Source of the DNA: Syncephalis fuscata
Lineage: Eukaryota; Zoopagomycota; Zoopagomycetes; Zoopagales; Piptocephalidaceae
Assembly (NCBI GenBank): GCA_025786725.1
Contig: JAHLTZ010000035.1
Location: forward strand, 62,001-126,000
Length of the DNA: 64,000 nucleotides
Direction of reading: 5' to 3'
Below, one piece after another: positions 53,846 to 64,000 of this stretch; the stretch's first letter is position 1; each line of letters opens with the position of its first letter. The position numbers and the translations under genes were made by a program. The notes beneath the pieces were generated by a model that worked only from the letters and a program-made list of their open reading frames with translations, made no database searches and was not told the DNA's origin.

Positions 53846-56800
53846 TTATATATCACGGAATGGATCAGTATCTTTTGGTGATGTATGCTTTGTTAGATAT
53901 GTCTCCTCTTCAGGATCGGTGTCACTATCAAATGGATTGTCATGATGTGTACGATACAAAGTCTCCTTTGAAGGTATATCAACTGCATAATAGGTTAATA
54001 TGACAAGCCATTCAATAACAAGTAGTATTTACCTTGATTCCACCATTGTTGCGTCGATGAACTGGGTGGTGGCACTAAAGTATTCAAGCACATGATTAAT
54101 AATAAGCAAATATATAATATAATCCTTTTACTTACATCCAGTATCATGGCTATTAACACTATTATTACTATTGGTAGTGCTAGCACTCTCCTTATCGTCG
54201 TGATCAGCATCAAATGATATAAGTGGTGCATGGGATACAGTATGCTTATTAGGTATTGTCTGACGTTTTAATGACTGGTAAGTGTCGCTACTAGTTTCAG
54301 TGCTAAGAATCTGTTCAACTAGATTGGTGCGCACTCGTTCCAGTGCTGGCGCATCAACTCCTGATACCTAATTGATAATAAATTCATTAATAACACAAAT
54401 AGACTTGCCATTAATCAATTACCTCGATAGAAAAGAACGCCTTGACTATTTGTTATGGTTATTGCAATAAGTATTATTAATAAAAATAGTGATTTAATTA
54501 TACTTACCTGGACGGTGATCGGAAATACGTAGATTTGTTCTTGAATATTCTAATTGATGAATCTATGATTTATCGTTATTATTCTTTTATCAATCCGTAT
54601 CTTCGTAGTAGTTAAATACCCGTTTACCACGATATAGGATTCGATCTAAATGATTATGTTAAATATTATACGTTACGTTATTAAGTACATTACCTGTCCA
54701 GGCTGGAATACGCGCCTTTTCACTAATATAATCATAAATTAACCAGTATTAAATAGTTCACTTTAATTACCTTGTATCATATATGTTTGTTCCAAGGTCA
54801 AATTTATACGTAGGCGGAAAGGTTATTTGACCTTCGGTAAATCCTCTAAATACTTCCTGTCGTTCCATACATTTCCGCAACTATATAATAAACAGTTTTA
54901 TTAATACACTTTTAATATGCATTAAGCTAAATCTACCTGATCCTGATCAAGTAACGGTTGTAAATGATCTTGTTCGATTAAATAGCGTACCTATTCATGT
55001 ATTTAGCATATTATTAATTACATATTTGTATACCTACATCTTCATTCATTAAATCTACACGGAAATTGAAATCACCAAGCCAAAAAACATTCCTATGATT
55101 CAATGACCATTAACTGGGCTCTATTATTAGTGTGTCGTTTTATTTACTTACTTGTGATCTTGTATATGTCGGCCATTGGCAAATAAGAGACCCTCTTCAA
55201 TTGCATTATAATCTCCAATCCGTTCCATATAATTGGATTGACCTACAAAGCTGTAGATTAATTGTCTAATTGGCAAAGCTGATCTTACCTGAAGCAAAAT
55301 GGCCGCTAACAAAACAGAATCCTGCATCTAAATAGGTCAATCGAATTGCTACAGCTCCTTTATTGCCAGATACACCGCCTAAGCCCGTCTTTATACCAAT
55401 ATTATATCAATGTTATTCACCAAAATGTCCTATCAATGACTCACTTTCTTCATAGCCATTTCGACTTGTTTGATCTTTTTAACATGTCGTTTTAGAATCA
55501 TCACAATAAGTGCCACGCCCACCAATTGACCAGATCGTAGATTAATATAAACATCTCCATTTGTCAGCTGCTCATTCGCCTCTTCCAAGGCCAGCTCTTC
55601 CCATATATGCCTAGTAGACAAATACACAGTTAATAGTCTATAGATTAATTCGTTCACTATTACCGATTAGTTTCATTGGCCGATACAAATTGTTGAGGTG
55701 TTAAACTGACCACCTCTTGAAACGCGACCACCAACATATCTGGTGGATGATTGCCTAACACAAATACACCATTAGTTACTATATTATTAACAACTATTAT
55801 TACTATATTAATATTACCATCAATCTTAATCCATGAACGTATACTAGCAATTGGTTCTTGACCATTCACATTAAATGTTCCCGTCCATAATAAAATACTT
55901 TCATTTTTAACATATTCTGATGATCTATTATTCACATTAAATATTAATATGCGCCTCTATTCTATATCTATATCTATATTCGCTATTTCTACCTTAATTG
56001 TAGTTCTGTTTGAATAAGTTCGCTCATTGGATCGTAGATAATCACTTGTTTCTGATAGACTAGCTTGCCCTATATATCATTTATAGTTATTACTAGTTAA
56101 TTGGACTTAATAATAGGTAGCAACACCTACAAGTAATTGATCGATTGTTTCCTGTTTCTGTTTATCCTGGAAGGTGCTATTATACATACGTGTCAAAGAC
56201 TTTGAAGCATCACTTAAAAGACCTAATAGTCATTACTGTTAGTGGTACATCTACTCATATATAAATGTATACTTGCCGGCAAATGTAGATTTTCCTTTAC
56301 GAGTAAAGCTTGATTTTAATGCATTTGTACCAGCATAAACCCGCGATAATGCATCTCCATTCTCGGCCCATTGTTCACTGTGCTGGGCCAATAATTGCCA
56401 TCGCTTGTTAGACCATTCAGGCATATCATCAAGTATATTTTCTAATATGCGATTTGAAATTAATCCTTGAGCTACATTGGTCCTAAATAATACAAATGAT
56501 TAATGAGATCTATTTAACTTTATTCCACTTACCGATCCAAGCTAGATATCAATAGTAGTAGTAATAGTGATTATTATTATTATAACAACAGCATGGTTTA
56601 TTAACTTGTTAATCATAAGCTTACAGCAATAATACTTACCAGTCCATACAATTGGTACGAAATATACCAGTCTGTCGAGTTACCCAGCTATCCTCCTTTA
56701 GATCATAAGTATAAAAGCCAAAATTACGAATTTGTGATTCAATCTGGCCAATTAATTGTCGAGAATTGGCCAGATTGCCATTTTTACAAATAAAATTAAA

Positions 56801-58319
56801 ATCGAAATTCTTCATTGAAATATTGTCATAGCCAAGTTCTCCAAGATACCGTTCAAATGTATCACTCAACGTTGCTTCTCCAGGCACTACTTCTGACAAT
56901 AGATTAATAGCATGCATATAATCGAATCGTTCCAAATCATGATTAACATGTTTTTTTAATGCTTCTTTTGTAGCAGTAAAGTTTCTTGTTATTTGTACAC
57001 GATGTGCTCCTATTTGTAATCCCTAATAGTAATAATAATAATGATATACATTATAGTACATACATTAGTATAATATATCAAACTTACCTGTTGTTCCCAA
57101 AATGCTATATTATTATTAATATTAATATTAATATTATTATCGTCAAATAAGGGTATAGCTCCTGTTACCTGGTACATTGCCACGCACTTGCACATAACAA
57201 CGTATAAACTCTTTTGTTACTACCACAAGTTCCGTCTAGGTTGTACAATACGTTCAATATAGTTTATTTAATTGTCGCTGTCCTACCTCAACATAATTCG
57301 CTACATTGCCATCATCATCTAATCCACGTGTTTGAAATCGAGCACCTAATTGATAATGGCTACTGTTAGTCATAATATTATATATTTTATAAATATAATT
57401 ACCTGCTCGTTTACAGCTAATACGAGAAATCAAAGCTAGTTTCAAAGAACTGCCACCATGCCAACTTTCAGTAATACCAACATAACCTTGAATAAGATTT
57501 AACTTGTATAGGTGATAGTAAGTATTAATCTAGGCAAATAGCCTATATTCTGCCTCATTACTTACAAACATGCCTTCTTGAGACATTTCCTGATAAGTAG
57601 TAGAATCGGTACGATCACAGTATTCTAATAAACGACCAAGCATATGTCCATTCCAAAAGAAATTGGTATCAGGTCGATCTGATTCAAGTACCGATGCATC
57701 ATAGGCACCCAAACTAATAATAATACAAATTAGATCATGAAACCATCTTAATTAAAACTAATTTGTTACCTGGCCGCCATATTTTTTGTTAAATCAAAAT
57801 TGATTGAATAATAGAAAGCACCACCAGACAAATATTTTGATAGATTGTCACATGGATGTTGCAGTGGATTACTCGTCCCTTCATTATAGCTATAGTAATC
57901 GGCGATACTATCATATACACTAGTGGTAAGTGAGTAGAACCGAACAGATATAACACGATAGATTTGTTCATGCGACGAAACCTGCCCAACCAACTGGGAG
58001 TGAGAGACAACACCTAGGAATAGCTCTAGTATATAAAGGTTGGTGTTAATAAACATAAACCCTAGTAGGTACTTACCGTTGGCAACGTGAAGTAGGCCGA
58101 GAATGCCAATAATAGGCATGGCATTAACTGGCGCAAGATAGTGAGAAAGTGTCTCGCGCTCTACAGCACCAGTTTACAGCCACATGTTATATTTGCTTTG
58201 GTGTCTCGACTGCGCTTATGTTCTAGTACAAGCATGGAACGTGGCTGTCCTGTAAGATTGTCGCGCGGTACAACCGCCAACGTGCGTGGTCGTTCACTGA
58301 CATAGATGTCGAACGGCAT
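53846..58319 (-). CDS. Synaptojanin-like phosphoinositide phosphatase (SAC + 5-phosphatase)
   Basis: Dual phosphatase acting on PI(4,5)P2 and other phosphoinositides at the plasma membrane and endocytic sites (Inp51/52/53-like). Start at 58319: [20 protein letters not shown]. The SAC domain includes [39 protein letters not shown]-type text and the CX5R site RTNCMDW|LDR at about 56640. The inositol 5-phosphatase domain has [12 protein letters not shown] (55880), [28 protein letters not shown] (about 55070), RARIPAWTDRI-type text (about 54710) and [11 protein letters not shown] (about 54520). The tail carries NPF and DPF motifs typical of endocytic adaptor binding, and ends FRDI at 53846-53848. 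More than 20 short introns. One base seems missing at about 58167 (KLV|AVERETL). Head-to-head with LSm6. Confidence 0.87.
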
Positions 58320-58552
58320 AGCAGCAGCTTATTAGTGAGAACAGAAGGGCCAAAGGATTTAATATAGCGACAGGATGGCCTGACGTAGATAATAATAATA
58401 ATAAAGTAAAAAGACCATGACTTGGTTGATAAGTTACTGTTTTATTAATTACTAATAATCATCATTAGTTAGTTAACTAAATAATTAATACTCAATATTA
58501 AGTGTAATATGTCAACAAACGAGTAATACTTTTATTGTTATTTGTTTCTATC
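58320..58552. promoter_or_regulatory. Bidirectional promoter region of synaptojanin and LSm6
   Basis: 233 bases between divergent start codons. It is AT-rich in the half near LSm6. No defined element recognised. Confidence 0.4.
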
Positions 58553-58920
58553 ATGGCTCAAGAACGTACACCTTCTACTTTTCTTAGCGAGATCGTCGGT
58601 AAACCCGTCATTGTTCGACTCAATTCTGGTATTGATTATCGCGGTAAGTATTTATATACACGCTGATGACAATTCCATAGTGCTGTATTGATGCTGTATC
58701 CTATTGATGCTCTAGGTGTACTTTCCTGTCTTGATGGCTACATGAACATTGCACTTGAACAAACAGAAGAATGCGTAAACGGCCAAGTAACAAATAAGTT
58801 TGGCGATGCATTTATTCGCGGCAATAATGGTAAGAACCAGTATAGTATAGAAAGATAAAGGCTGACCAGCATGATCTAGTGCTCTATATCAGTGTTGACA
58901 AAGAACGCTGGCAAGGCTAG
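58553..58920 (+). CDS. LSM6: LSm6 (U6 snRNA-associated Sm-like protein)
   Basis: Three exons (58553-58643, 58716-58829, 58880-58920) give 81 residues, the normal LSm6 size. Sm1 motif: GKPVIVRLNSGIDYRGVLSC with LDGYMNIALEQTEE; Sm2: DAFIRGNNVLYISVDKE. It ends RWQG. LSm6 belongs to both the LSm2-8 ring on U6 snRNA in the nucleus and the LSm1-7 ring in mRNA decay. Start and all splice joins are in frame with no anomalies. Confidence 0.92.
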
Positions 58921-59045
58921 CTAAACCGTTACTGATACCACTTTTCTCTTTCTCCAATAATAAACACGTCGCATTCTAGTTTGCGTTTTGTCTTTACTAC
59001 TATTTGTCTTTACTCTTAAGATTGGTTTATTCTATCGCTAATAGA

Positions 59046-60792
59046 ATGTATTTAGCTATACGATCGGTAGACGCTATAGTGCGTGTACTATCCACGTCAA
59101 CATGGCTAATCCTTTCGCTGTTATTCATACTGGACAGTATAGCGTCAGTAACAGCACGTGTCTACTTGAAAGAAGCCTTTACAAAAGACGATGCACTCGA
59201 GCAACACTGGTTTATATCACAACAACGATCAGATTATGGGCGGATACGTTTATCGGCTGGTCGATTTCCCGGCAATCCACAGGATAAAGCGCTTCAAACG
59301 ATGGATAATAATCATTTCTACGCTTTATCCACTCGTCTTACGAAAGGCGTGTTTAATAACCAAGATAAAACGCTAATTGTACAATATTCCGTGAAACATG
59401 AACAGAATATCGACTGTGGCGGTGGTTATATTAAAGTAATGCCATTAATAACAATAACAACAATAATAATAACAATAATATACGAATGTTATACTAATAA
59501 CAAATTAATATGTATATTATTTAGTTATTACCCGATACATTTGAACCCGATACATTTGATGAACATTCAGTAAGTTGAGATGATTAATTAATTGATAGAT
59601 TAATACAACTATAATAATGGTAGAAATATAATATTATGTTTGGTGTAAGTGCTTGTACAGTTTACTGAATTAACTAGTATTTATTAATTGATTAATGATT
59701 ACTTATAGCCAGATATTTGTGGTATGAATAGACGTGTTCATGTTGTATTAGCCTATCAAAATACAACTATATCATTGAAGCGGGTTATTGTACCGCCATC
59801 TGATCAACTAACGCACCTTTATACGTTAATTATTCGACCAGATCAGGTAACTATAGATTGGCTAATTAATAAGTCACTATTTAATTGTTCCTATAATGAA
59901 TACTGTTATTAGACATTTAAAGTATTAATTGATTTACAAGAAGAAGCAGCAGGTCATATTATCGAAGACTTTAATACATTTCCACCAAAAACTATTCCAG
60001 GTAATTAATACCATTATTATCAACTATTAATATCAATGTACTATCAGATCCTAATGCTGTAAAACCAAATGATTGGATTGACGACCCAATGATGATTGAT
60101 GCAAGTGACAAGAAACCATTAAATTATGATGATATACCACAATTTATATCATTACCAGGCAAAAAAAGACCTATTGACTGGAATGGCAAGTATAGCGATG
60201 ACAATGACTAGTCTAATACATATATACATATATATACATATATATAGATGAAGAAGATGGCGAGTGGATAGCTCCAGTAAAAGAGAATCCTTTATATAAA
60301 GGACCCTGGCAACCTAGAAGAATACGTAATCCTTCTTATCAAGGACCATGGACACCACCACACATTAGTAATCCTGAATATAATATTGCTAGTGATCTAG
60401 GTGTATATAATACAGCATATGTAGGATTTGATATATGGCAAGGTAATGAATTACTAATATAATCATTAATAGATAGTATTAAATTATATTTCTTTTTATC
60501 ATTTCTAGTTAAAGCAGGCACACTATTTGATCATATTCTTATTACAGATAATGAAGCGTATGCGCATAACTACGCCGATAAAACCTTTGTTGCTAATCAA
60601 CCACTTGAACGTGCTGCCAAAGCACGACTGGATGAAGAGGAAGAAAAAGCAATGGAGGAGGTGGTGGTGGAGGAAGAAGGAGAACAGAAGCGACAAGGGA
60701 ATAGATGGCATAATGATGAATTATTGACGACATCGGACCTGGATGAAGACGAAATTGATTGGCAAATATTGATGGCACACAATGAACTTTAA
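59046..60792 (+). CDS. Calreticulin-like ER chaperone
   Basis: Lectin-type Ca2+-binding chaperone of the ER lumen. The first ATG (59046) gives a hydrophobic leader (STSTWLILSLLFILDSIASV, then TARVYLKEAF). The globular domain has RFPGNPQDKALQTMDNNHFY and VKHEQNIDCGGGYIK, then a 45-nt exon (LLPDTFEPDTFDEHS), a 21-nt exon (KYNIMFG) and PDICGMNRRVHVVLAYQN. The P-domain repeats follow: DPNAVKPNDWIDDP, KKRPIDWN, EEDGEWIAPVKENPLYKGPW, SYQGPWTPPHISNPEY. The C-terminal region is Glu-rich and acidic and ends in HNEL, a variant of the HDEL/KDEL retrieval signal. There is no transmembrane segment after the P-domain, so calreticulin is favoured over calnexin. Stop codon 60790-60792 overlaps that of MCM2 on the other strand. 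Confidence 0.88.
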
Positions 60793-60900
60793 AGTGATTT
60801 AATTACCATCGATTCTTGTTCATTCCATTCAAATCCATTAGAAGTAAATTCTGGTGTAACAAATAAAGATGTGACATCAGGTATATTTACTTCACGGGCC

Positions 60901-60940
<40 letters not shown>

Positions 60941-63900
60941 GTTGTTGTTGTTGTTGTTGTTAGTGCCTAATTAATATTAATCGTTTATTATGACTTACTT
61001 TACGTGTAAATTCATCAAATGGAATTTTAATGGTTGATGGCATAGCACCCTTGTGTCGGTATTGATAGAAACGAATATGTTCCTGTACAAGTCGACCAAG
61101 TGTGTACAATAACAATTCTAAATGATCCTGGCTCTTGTTCAGATACTTGGCAAATGACTATAGATAATAACAATGTTAAATAAATATTCTAATATACAAT
61201 ATTTATAACTTACTCGACGTAATGATTTTGTAATGGCATATTTCTGTGCTCCAATAAAGCTATCAAGCATAACACTAATGGCCATATCGATATCTTCGGT
61301 TCGAACGAACTCACGCAAGTGCATACGAGCATGAGCCTCGGACATTCTTATCATTGATTCGATATGACGCACGGTAATAGGAATACTGCCACCCGCCTAC
61401 AAATGTACTAGTTAGTTGTTATTGTTATAGCTAATAAACAATCTTACCAATGATCACGTCGCAATTCTGCATATAATTGCGCTACTTTATCTTGATCCAT
61501 TTGGTGTAGTTGTGGCTGGACGCGATCCTTGGCAAACATAATATATTTACGCAATAAATCTTGAGGAATAATCTAATGAGCGTATTAGTATATTAATAGA
61601 CATGCTAACTAATAAAGATCGTTGTTGTTTACATCAGCATCTTGTTCCGGTGCCTGTACAGTATCTGATTCTGGTGCATATTCAGGATGGCTTCTAATAT
61701 GACTATCTACCACAAACTTGGCCAACTGTTCGTCAATTACTGGGTCCACTGTATCTTTAACCGTACATAGAATGTCGAAGCGAGATAGAATTGGTTCGGT
61801 TAATTCAACATTTTGTGAGAAAGGTATTGCTGGATTGTAACGACCACGAATAGGATTGGCCGCGGCAATGACGGCACATCTTGCTTGCAGTGTTGTAACA
61901 ATACCTGCCTTGGAAATGGAAATAGATTGTTGTTCCATTGCTTCGTGAATACTTGTTCTATTAAACCATTAATATGGATGCATCAACATTGATCTTATTA
62001 TTGATCTTACCGGTCAGAATCGTTCATTTTATCAAATTCATCAATAAGACAAACGCCTTTATCGGCAAGTACAAGTGCACCGCCTTCCAGTGTCCATTCA
62101 CGGGTTACTGGATCTTTACGTACGGAGGCGGTCAAGCCCACTGCTGATGCACCTTGACCAGTGGTAAATACAGCACGATGTGCTACCTTTTCAATATACT
62201 TTAAGAATTGAGACTTGGCCGTACCCGGATCACCAAGCATTAACATATTAATATCGCCACGTAGACGATGTTTCCCTTGAATATCCTTGGGACAGCCACC
62301 GAATAAGGCAAGGGCAATACCTGTTTTAATATCTCGATGGCCGTAAATGGATGGTGCAATACTTTTAATGATCTATTAATTACAGGTTAGTTATTGTATT
62401 TGGTATATTGTATTATCTTAACACTTACACGTTGGCCAACACGTTCATCGCGTGCCAATTCACGAATAGCTCGTTCATCCTCTTCGGTTAATCGATAGCT
62501 GGAATAACGATCGGCCTTTTTATTAATATGATTTGCCTCGATAACCGTTGAGAATACAGGGAATCCATGCTGTGTATTAAGTGAGGCATCGTAATTATTA
62601 CGATAGATACCCGTCACTTCCTATCAATTAAATATATTTAGTATTATTAATAACTGTAAATATCTACTATTAATGCCTTACAATTTCTTCTCCTGGTTTG
62701 GCCGTATCAACTAGATCCCATAGCAAAATTACTTCTCTGTGTCGTGGTAAACGACCAGGTGGCACCATAGATGGACTTTCTTGAAGGGTTAGTTTTTGAT
62801 AATTGCGATAGACCGTCTAATTAATGGTTAATAAAACACTTTGTAAATATAGACTTGGTAGTTACCTGTTCCGAGACAACTTCAAATGGACCACGTGATT
62901 GACAAGAAGCACATCGCTGTATACGAATTTCTGTATGGGCATCCTGACTAAATGGACCCATAATCATGCCACATTTAACACAGTTGAATTTAACGTACTT
63001 CAACTGAGGAAATACACCAGTACGACGAGTAACTACACCGGTAACTCGTACAAGACAATTGATATGGTTACGACTGTATAGATACAAATAAGCTATTGAT
63101 GTTAGTGATTATAACGATCTACTTACCGTAAATCTCTTAGACTAACCATGGCAGGTAGATCTGTAATACGAACATGAACCTCAGGATGAATATCATCATA
63201 GTGTTGCCACATAAGTTTGACTACATCATGGGCAACCGTATCAAATATAGCCAACATTTCGGTAGGCGCATTGGCTAGGAAATATGCTAGAATACTCTTT
63301 GATTCTGCCAAATGCGTATAACTAACTTCAAGACTTTCAAGATTCTCTAATTATCATATCGTATATTATTTAGATAGTGTTACATAGTAGCAATGCCACT
63401 TACGTTCACCCAATCGTTTAATACGGGCACCGTAAACGGATGTACCACGTTCATCGACAAATGTCTTTAAAAATTGGCTGAATTCATTGGCAATTGTCTT
63501 TCGTGGACCACTCATGGTAACCCATTCGGCAATATTTCTTGCTTTAACATCCTGTAATGCTTCAACAGGGAATACCTATTGATATAGATTTGTTAATAGC
63601 GGCTATGGTTATTCACTATTAAACAGTATTGTGTATACCTACATCCATTTCTTCTTCTGGCATCATAGCCATTGGATCTATATCATTACGCATAACACGG
63701 CGTTGACGTGTCACAACCGGTAGATCTAATGGTTCATCTAATAGCATAGATTATATCAATATATGCTATATTTATGTTCACTATATTCGTAATAGCTTAC
63801 CATCCATGATAAATGCTGCCGGAACACGGCCATCTATACGACGTTGTTCAGCATCACGTCGACTCATAATGGCCTCTGCAGCATGTCGATCGGACACATC

Positions 63901-64000
63901 CATTGTATCGTAGTCTTGTGTATCAAGTTCGTCAATGTCATAGTCGTCAAGACGAGCATTTTGACGATAGTCACTAGTTATTTAATAGCGTTATTAATAT
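60789..64000 (-). CDS. MCM2: MCM2 replicative helicase subunit (5' end beyond window)
   Basis: Subunit of the MCM2-7 helicase that licenses and unwinds origins. From right to left: the N-terminal acidic segment ([39 protein letters not shown]), [20 protein letters not shown], the zinc finger [20 protein letters not shown] with CASC (about 62890-62985), [20 protein letters not shown] (Walker A), [14 protein letters not shown] (Walker B), [10 protein letters not shown] and [10 protein letters not shown] (arginine finger). [20 protein letters not shown] is the C-terminal block. It ends ESMVIKSL with stop at 60789-60791. Many short introns; the one near 60900 carries a long (AAT)n(AAC)n run. At about 61449 the exon/intron phase implies a missing base before [11 protein letters not shown]. 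The true start lies beyond base 64000. Confidence 0.92.
60899..60962. repeat. Trinucleotide microsatellite in an MCM2 intron
   Basis: A run of about fifteen TAT/ATT units passes directly into seven TTG units on the plus strand (AAT then AAC on the transcribed strand). It lies inside the intron between FTRK and AREVN of MCM2. Confidence 0.9.

Noticed and set aside
60523-60782. Poly-Pro, poly-Ser and basic frames opposite the calreticulin C-terminus
   Set aside because: Readings of the repetitive Glu-rich acidic tail in other frames.

Overview
The window is nuclear DNA of an AT-rich, compact eukaryote, most likely an early-diverging fungus. Coding regions are broken by many short GT-AG introns (mostly 45-100 nt, usually ending in TAG with a CTAA(C/T)-like branch site). 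The recognisable genes are housekeeping genes: importin-9/Kap114, Pol5, ribosomal protein eL18, MLH1, beta-COP, IPP isomerase, TEN1, ADE16/17-type ATIC, synaptojanin, LSm6, calreticulin and MCM2. Two introns in the importin gene start with the U12-type signal ATATCCTTT. This points to a minor spliceosome and argues against Dikarya. TGA is used as a stop (TEN1), so the code looks standard. The lineage is inferred; no marker here fixes it.

Layout. 0-1.9 kb: a predicted secreted kinase-like gene. 1.9-16.6 kb: an orphan small gene, importin-9 (+), Pol5 (-), eL18 (-) and a mitochondrial PPR gene (+). 16.6-22.9 kb: an AT-rich, gene-poor island with a damaged F-box gene, copy 1 of a 2.65-kb duplication carrying a second type of secreted kinase-like gene, and a His-rich secreted repeat protein. 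22.9-43.1 kb: a dense housekeeping block with MLH1 (-), beta-COP (+), IDI1 (-), a TKL kinase with a C1 domain (-), TEN1 (-), ATIC (+) and a long coiled-coil spindle-pole-like protein (-). 43.1-52.2 kb: a second island with a Cys-containing secreted protein, an FAD monooxygenase, 1.5 kb of empty AT-rich DNA and copy 2 of the duplication. 52.6-64 kb: PLPBP (+), synaptojanin (-), LSm6 (+), calreticulin (+) and MCM2 (-, running off the edge).

Housekeeping genes are packed head-to-head (MLH1/beta-COP, synaptojanin/LSm6) or tail-to-tail. In the tightest case calreticulin and MCM2 share bases of their stop codons. The two islands and the left edge hold predicted secreted, lineage-specific proteins. 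The most unusual content is a family of signal-peptide-bearing kinase-like proteins. Two members sit in a direct ~98% identical duplication 31 kb apart, and the two types share an intron position inside the catalytic loop.

Caution: about twenty coding frames need one missing base restored to stay open. This happens in genes that are normally essential (beta-COP, ATIC, MCM2, Pol5) as well as in accessory ones, and nearly always in the deletion direction. I read this mainly as uncorrected single-base deletions in the assembly, so single frameshifts here are weak evidence for pseudogenes. CDS coordinates are whole gene spans including introns unless exons are listed.
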